This document shows, piece after piece, positions 14,626-18,288 of a stretch of DNA of 18,288 nt. The notes beneath the pieces are model-generated. The model was not told the DNA's origin and did no database searches. It saw only the letters and a program-made list of their open reading frames with translations. The position numbers and the translations under genes were made by a program. Position 1 is the first letter of the stretch. Every line of letters begins with the position of its first letter. Source of the stretch: Collinsella sp. (lineage in GTDB: Bacteria > Actinomycetota > Coriobacteriia > Coriobacteriales > Coriobacteriaceae); the NCBI GenBank assembly GCA_018378775.1, contig JAGZWV010000039.1, positions 1 to 18,288 of the forward strand, in the 5' to 3' direction.

Positions 14626-15198
14626 ATGTCTCAGAACACCACCGCCACCCAGCCCCGCACCGTCCAGACCGCCGACCGTGGCAAACTCGATGTCCGCGCC
14701 CTCGTCCTGCTTGCCATCCTGCTCGCCGCCGGCTTCATCCTCAACTTCACCGTCGGCAAGGCCATCTCAGGCATCTCGGGCGGCATGATCAGCCCCGAGT
14801 TCATCATCTCGGCCTTCTGCCTCACCATCCTGGTCGTTCGTCCCAACATCGGCCAGGCGCTCGTCATTGGCCTCATCTCGGCTGCCGTGATCCAGATCAC
14901 CACCACCTCGCCGTTTGTCGATTTTGCCGCCGAGGGCATCGCCGCCATGCTCATGGCCGGCATCGTCAACGCCGCCGGCAAGAACGGTCAGGTCAAGCCC
15001 GCCATCGCTATTGTCGCAACCTTCCTGACCACCTTTGTCTCCGGCGTCATCTTCATGGTCATCAAGATGGCCATGCTCGGCGTGGTAGGCGAGCTCGCCG
15101 CCGCCATGCTGCCCGTCGTCGCCATGACCGCCGTCTTTAACGCCATTCTGGTCGGCGCCCTCTACTTGCCCATCCAGAAGGCCCTGAAGCTCAACTAA
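14626..15198 (+). CDS. trpP: ECF transporter S component, TrpP-like (tryptophan uptake)
   Basis: 190 residues from the ATG at 14626, chosen because GAAAGGA lies 8 nt upstream and an upstream in-frame extension to 14509 would begin inside the terminator. After a polar N tail come about five to six membrane segments. The first, VRALVLLAILLAAGFILNF, has the small-residue face that docks on the T component. The pattern GGMISPEFIISAFCLTILV, then ALVIGLISAAVIQITTTSP, resembles Bacillus TrpP from memory. The WWW leader independently points to tryptophan. As substrate-binding subunit it would capture the ligand outside and hand it over with the ATPase and T proteins encoded next. Indole-type or other aromatic substrates remain possible. 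Confidence 0.8.
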   Translation: MSQNTTATQPRTVQTADRGKLDVRALVLLAILLAAGFILNFTVGKAISGISGGMISPEFIISAFCLTILVVRPNIGQALVIGLISAAVIQITTTSPFVDFAAEGIAAMLMAGIVNAAGKNGQVKPAIAIVATFLTTFVSGVIFMVIKMAMLGVVGELAAAMLPVVAMTAVFNAILVGALYLPIQKALKLN

Positions 15199-15207
15199 CC
15201 CGTTCGA

Positions 15208-15302
15208 CTTTACGAGCCACCCCATCTTGGCGTTCATTCGTCGCTCGCGTACCCAAGTACGCTTCACTCCTCTTTCGCGCCAACCTGGGGTCCCTCGTAA
15301 AG
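15208..15302. repeat. Imperfect 25-bp inverted repeat element with inner hairpin
   Basis: Arms 15208-15232 and 15278-15302 pair at 21 of 25 positions, in blocks of 9, 6 and 6 separated by two 2-nt mismatches. The loop holds a perfect GCGTAC-CCAA-GTACGC hairpin (15247-15262). It starts 9 nt after the trpP stop. The shape is that of a small non-coding palindromic repeat, or of a structured RNA at the gene's 3' end. It has no T tail. Confidence 0.6.
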
Positions 15303-15348
15303 CCGTCTCCGTGCTTCACCACCAAAGACTGTCCCAAACGACTAGCTT

Positions 15349-15392
15349 TTGGGGACGTTCTTAAACGACTGGTCATTTAAGAACGTCCCCAA
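15349..15392. repeat. Perfect 17-bp inverted repeat (REP-like) just before the ATPase gene
   Basis: Arms 15349-15365 and 15376-15392 (TTGGGGACGTTCTTAAA and its exact complement) enclose a 10-nt loop containing CGACTGGTCA. Related short words flank it: GTCCCAAACGACTAG at 15331-15345 and CCCCAATGACTACG just after, suggesting a second, partial copy. It ends 18 nt before the ECF ATPase start, leaving its ribosome binding site intact. Confidence 0.7.
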
Positions 15393-15410
15393 TGACTACG
15401 AAAGGTATCC

Positions 15411-17162
15411 ATGGAAACGATCATCAACGTCGACGATGTCTCGTTCTCCTATGGCACGCAGACCGAGCAGGCGCTCAGCCACATCTCGCTCAGCGTGAAC
15501 AAGGGAGATTTCATCGGCATCATCGGGCCCTCGGGCGCCGGCAAGTCCACGCTTGCCGCCTGCCTGTCGGGCGCCGTGCCCCACCACTACACCGGCACGT
15601 TCTTTGGGTCCGTCATGGTCGACGGCCACGACACCTGCGAAGTCTCGCTCACCGACGTGTCGCAAATCGTCGGCAGTGTGCTACAGGATATCGACACGCA
15701 GATGGTCGCTTCGATCGTCGAGGACGAGATGCTCTTTGGCCTCGAGAACTTTGGCGTTCCCCACGACCAGATCGAGCAGCGCGTGAGCGAAACGCTCGAG
15801 ACCGTCGGCATCAGCGACCTGCGCGACCGCGAGATCGCAACCCTCTCGGGCGGACAGAAGCAAAAGGTAGCCATCGCCGCCATCCTCGCCATGCGTCCGC
15901 GCGTCTTGGTTCTCGACGAGCCCACCGCGGCACTCGACCCCGCCAGCTCCACATTGGTCTTCGAGACGCTGCGTGAGGCAAACCGCGTACTTGGAATCAC
16001 CATCGTCGTCGTTGAGCAAAAGGTCGCTCTGCTCTCGGAGTACTGCAACCGCGTGTTCGTGCTCAACCATGGCGAAATTGCGCTGCAGGGCGAGCCACAC
16101 GAGGTCTTCGCGCATACCGACGAGCTCCGTGCCATCGGCGTCGACTGCCCTCGCGTCACGCGTATCTTCAATAGCCTCGAGGCCGATGGCCTGGTAAGCG
16201 GTACCCCCTGCTTGGATGTCGATGAGGCTGAGCGCCTGATTTCGGGCATCGTCGACCCCGCACACGCGGCCATCGAAGCCCAGGCGCCCACCGGTTCCCC
16301 GCATGCACCGTCGTTGCGTCCTCATGCCAAGGACGCCGAACCCGTACTCACCTTCGACCATGTTGAGTTTGCCTATCCCAATGGCGGCGCCGCCGTACAC
16401 GACCTTAGCCTGACGCTCTATCCTGGCGAGCTCGTGGGCATCGTCGGCCAGAACGGTGCCGGCAAGACCACGCTCACCAAGCTGCTCACGGGCCTGCTTA
16501 AGCCCGCCTCGGGCAGCGTGCGCGTTACGGGCCTGGATACTGCCGCGGTCCCCACGAGCCGTATCGCCCGCGAGGCCGCAACGCTCTTCCAAAACCCCGA
16601 CCGCCAGATCTGCAAGGATACCGTGCTCGACGAGGTCGCCTTTGGCTTGGAGCTGGGCGGCATGGACCGTGCCGAGGCTCTGCGTCACGCCCAGCTGGTC
16701 ATCGACCGCTTTGGTCTGCCCGCCGACGAGGCACCGTTCTCGCTTTCGCGTGGCCAGCGACAAATGGTGGCACTTGCCTCCGTCGTAGTGGTTGAGCCCA
16801 AGATCGTCGTGCTCGACGAGCCCACGAGCGGCTTGGACTACCGCGAGTGCATGACCGTGATGGAAACGGTACGCACCATGGCCGAGCGCGGTTGCGCCGT
16901 CATCATGGTCTGCCACGATATGGAAGTCGTCTCGGATTTTGCCGAGCGCATTGTGGTAATGGCCGACGGTCGCATCCTCGACCGCGGCCGCACGCACGAG
17001 CTGTTCTCGAACATCGAACTCATGCGGCGTGCCTACGTGGAGCCTCCCCAGGTTATTGAACTCTCGCGCCGTCTGGCATCTTCCGTCTCGCCCGCTTTTG
17101 CGCAGGTGAGCGAGGTCACCGATGTCGTTCGAATTACCAAGGAGATGGTCCACCGTGGTTAA
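15411..17162 (+). CDS. ecfA: ECF transporter energy-coupling ATPase, two fused ABC domains
   Basis: 583 residues joining two ATP-binding cassettes, so one gene replaces the usual EcfA1/EcfA2 pair. Domain 1: Walker A GPSGAGKST (39-47), signature LSGGQ (145-149), Walker B LVLDEP (166-171) and a switch-region EQK in place of His. A linker of about 60 residues follows (around 260-310). Domain 2: Walker A GQNGAGKTT (346-354), Q-loop FQNPDRQ, signature LSRGQ (445-449), Walker B VVLDEPTSGLD, and the switch histidine in CHDMEVV. It powers substrate import by the S and T subunits at the inner face of the membrane. Start: GAAAGG 8 nt before ATG. The stop overlaps the T-component start, so the two are translationally coupled. 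Confidence 0.94.
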   Translation: METIINVDDVSFSYGTQTEQALSHISLSVNKGDFIGIIGPSGAGKSTLAACLSGAVPHHYTGTFFGSVMVDGHDTCEVSLTDVSQIVGSVLQDIDTQMVASIVEDEMLFGLENFGVPHDQIEQRVSETLETVGISDLRDREIATLSGGQKQKVAIAAILAMRPRVLVLDEPTAALDPASSTLVFETLREANRVLGITIVVVEQKVALLSEYCNRVFVLNHGEIALQGEPHEVFAHTDELRAIGVDCPRVTRIFNSLEADGLVSGTPCLDVDEAERLISGIVDPAHAAIEAQAPTGSPHAPSLRPHAKDAEPVLTFDHVEFAYPNGGAAVHDLSLTLYPGELVGIVGQNGAGKTTLTKLLTGLLKPASGSVRVTGLDTAAVPTSRIAREAATLFQNPDRQICKDTVLDEVAFGLELGGMDRAEALRHAQLVIDRFGLPADEAPFSLSRGQRQMVALASVVVVEPKIVVLDEPTSGLDYRECMTVMETVRTMAERGCAVIMVCHDMEVVSDFAERIVVMADGRILDRGRTHELFSNIELMRRAYVEPPQVIELSRRLASSVSPAFAQVSEVTDVVRITKEMVHRG

Positions 17163-17901
17163 CGTCATCGACTACATGCCGGGCGATACGCTGCTGCATC
17201 GCCTGAACCCCGTCGTCAAACTGGGCCTCGCCGCCGCCATCATCGTCGGCATCTTTTTGTCCGACACCTACGTGGCACTGCTGGGCTTTTTGGCACTCAC
17301 CCTTGCACTGGGTGCCTATGCCGGCGTCGTCGACCGTCTGTTCTCGCTGCTCAAGTTGCTGATTCCGCTCGCGCTTATCATGCTGGTGCTCCAGCTGGCC
17401 TTTATGCGCGATGGCAACGTGGTGTGGAGCTTTATCACCGACACGGGCCTCATCACGGGATCGAAGGCCTGTCTGCGCCTGCTGGGTGTGGCGTTACCAC
17501 TCATCCTCATGCTCATGGTGACCAAGCTCAACGACCTTGCCAACGCCTGCGTCGAGGTGCTGCACGTACCGTATCGCTATGCCTTCACCTTTACCACGGC
17601 GCTGCGCTTTGTGCCGGTGTTTGGTCAGGAGATGAACGCCATCATGGAGGCGCAGACCGCACGCGGCGTCGAGTACGACACCAAGAACCCCATCAAGAAG
17701 CTTAAGCTCATGCTGCCACTGTGCGTGCCGCTGCTCATCTCGAGTGTGGGCAAGACCGATGCCACAGCCTTGGCGGCAGAACAGCGCGGCTTCTATCTGC
17801 GTACGCGCGCCAGCTCGTACAAGCGCTACCCCATCAAGGGCCTGGACATCGCCGTGCTCATCGTCAGCATCGCCCTCATCGTCATCGGCTTCCTGTTCTA
17901 G
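17155..17901 (+). CDS. ecfT: ECF transporter T component (EcfT/CbiQ family)
   Basis: 248 residues from GTG at 17155, which overlaps the ATPase stop by 8 nt and has AAGGAG at 17139-17144. An upstream in-frame ATG at 17122 would add 11 residues unlike the family start. The N terminus VIDYMPGDTLLHRLNPVVKLGL is typical. About four to six membrane segments follow. The two coupling-helix motifs that insert into the ATPases are visible: ARG at 169-171 in EAQTARGVEYD, and QRG at 210-212 in AAEQRGFYL. It links the TrpP-like S component to the fused ATPase. A terminator follows 30 nt downstream, closing the operon. Confidence 0.94.
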   Translation: MVNVIDYMPGDTLLHRLNPVVKLGLAAAIIVGIFLSDTYVALLGFLALTLALGAYAGVVDRLFSLLKLLIPLALIMLVLQLAFMRDGNVVWSFITDTGLITGSKACLRLLGVALPLILMLMVTKLNDLANACVEVLHVPYRYAFTFTTALRFVPVFGQEMNAIMEAQTARGVEYDTKNPIKKLKLMLPLCVPLLISSVGKTDATALAAEQRGFYLRTRASSYKRYPIKGLDIAVLIVSIALIVIGFLF

Positions 17902-17931
17902 TTCACCACCGACAGCAACCGCCCCAACGCA

Positions 17932-17968
17932 AAAGGCTTCGGCTCGCACCAAACGAGCCGAGGCCTTT
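17932..17968 (+). terminator. Terminator of the ECF operon
   Basis: Arms 17932-17946 and 17954-17968 (AAAGGCTTCGGCTCG / CGAGCCGAGGCCTTT) pair over 15 bp with one T-G, with a 7-nt loop. The A-run before and T-run after suggest it works in both directions. Confidence 0.85.
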
Positions 17969-17987
17969 ACTGTTTCACCAGATAAAA

Positions 17988-18020
17988 CCTACCAAAATAA
18001 ACCTGTCCCTTTTTGGCAGG
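17988..18020 (-). terminator. Terminator-like hairpin after the racemase-family gene
   Basis: CCTACCAAAA (17988-17997) pairs with TTTTGGCAGG (18011-18020) with one mismatch. On the minus strand it follows the stop at 18028 and leads into GGTTTTATC. An alternative 5-bp ACCTG/CAGGT pairing shares the right arm, as in a palindromic repeat. Confidence 0.5.
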
Positions 18021-18027
18021 TCGGAAG

Positions 18028-18288
18028 CTAGAGGCGGTAGGGGGCGCCGCTGCGGATGATGGATTCGCGCACCAGGACATCCATGGCGTCGAGGGTGATC
18101 TCGGGCATCTCTCGGTACTTCTGCAGCACCGAGAGCTCGGTGCAGGCCAGAATGACGCGGTCGCAGCCGCTACGGGCGAACTCCCACATCACGCGGTCGA
18201 ACTTATCCATATCGGGCTCACGTCCGGCCTTCACATCATCGTAGATAAGCGACATCACATCGTTCTGACGTTTCTCGCTGGGATAGAC
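18028..18288 (-). CDS. Aspartate/glutamate racemase-family protein, C-terminal part (runs off right edge)
   Basis: The frame is open from the right edge to a TAG at 18030-18028, giving 86 visible residues starting VYPSEKRQNDVMSLIYDDVKAGR. The motif CDRVILACTELSVL contains the second catalytic-type Cys of the Asp/Glu racemase superfamily (xxxxCTEL), and the tail DAMDVLVRESI is usual for its C terminus. Members interconvert D and L amino acids by a two-cysteine mechanism; the first Cys lies outside the window. Aspartate racemase is the best guess, but hydantoin-racemase-like relatives cannot be excluded. Confidence 0.8.
   Translation of the reverse strand, partial: VYPSEKRQNDVMSLIYDDVKAGREPDMDKFDRVMWEFARSGCDRVILACTELSVLQKYREMPEITLDAMDVLVRESIIRSGAPYRL

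Noticed and set aside
15681..17168. Minus-strand ORF of 495 codons opposite the ECF ATPase
   Set aside because: Antisense shadow; the plus-strand frame carries two complete ABC cassettes.

Overview
The window is GC-rich and gene-dense, with strong AAAGGAG-type ribosome binding sites. Its gene content (phosphotransacetylase plus acetate kinases, a YugP-type zinc protease, a sortase-anchored C69 dipeptidase, a fused ECF ATPase) fits an acetate-forming gut actinobacterium of the Coriobacteriia, most likely Collinsella or a relative. That assignment is inference from protein flavour and composition; there is no rRNA or tRNA gene here to test it.

Layout. A minus-strand gene is cut by the left edge (1-44). 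Then comes pta (276-1256, +), convergent with two tandem minus-strand acetate kinase genes (1806-2984 and 3149-4327), so the acetate branch is split over two strands rather than forming the usual pta-ackA operon. The 1257-1805 gap has no gene but holds a nested inverted repeat and three 62-bp hairpin-like units. A lower-GC pair follows on the minus strand: an MFS transporter (4448-5608) and a LysR regulator (5728-6618). Next, also on the minus strand, are a HIT hydrolase, xseB and xseA (exonuclease VII), a YugP-like membrane zinc protease and ribonuclease D. The plus strand resumes with a diacylglycerol/lipid kinase gene and a 30-residue membrane peptide behind it (10922-11941). Then comes a secreted, LPXTG-anchored C69 dipeptidase gene broken by a single in-frame TAG (12248-14224).

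The most interesting unit is 14345-17968. An extended -10 promoter is followed by a 22-residue leader ORF with three consecutive Trp codons, then a 13-bp intrinsic terminator. Behind these lies a complete ECF transporter: a TrpP-like S component, a fused double ATPase and a T component. I read this as a tryptophan importer controlled by translation-coupled attenuation: when charged tRNA-Trp is scarce the ribosome stalls at WWW, the terminator fails to form and the uptake genes are read. Alternative RNA pairings consistent with this are visible. Two repeat-like palindromic elements sit between the S gene and the ATPase gene.

The window ends with the 3' part of a minus-strand aspartate/glutamate racemase-family gene (18028-18288).
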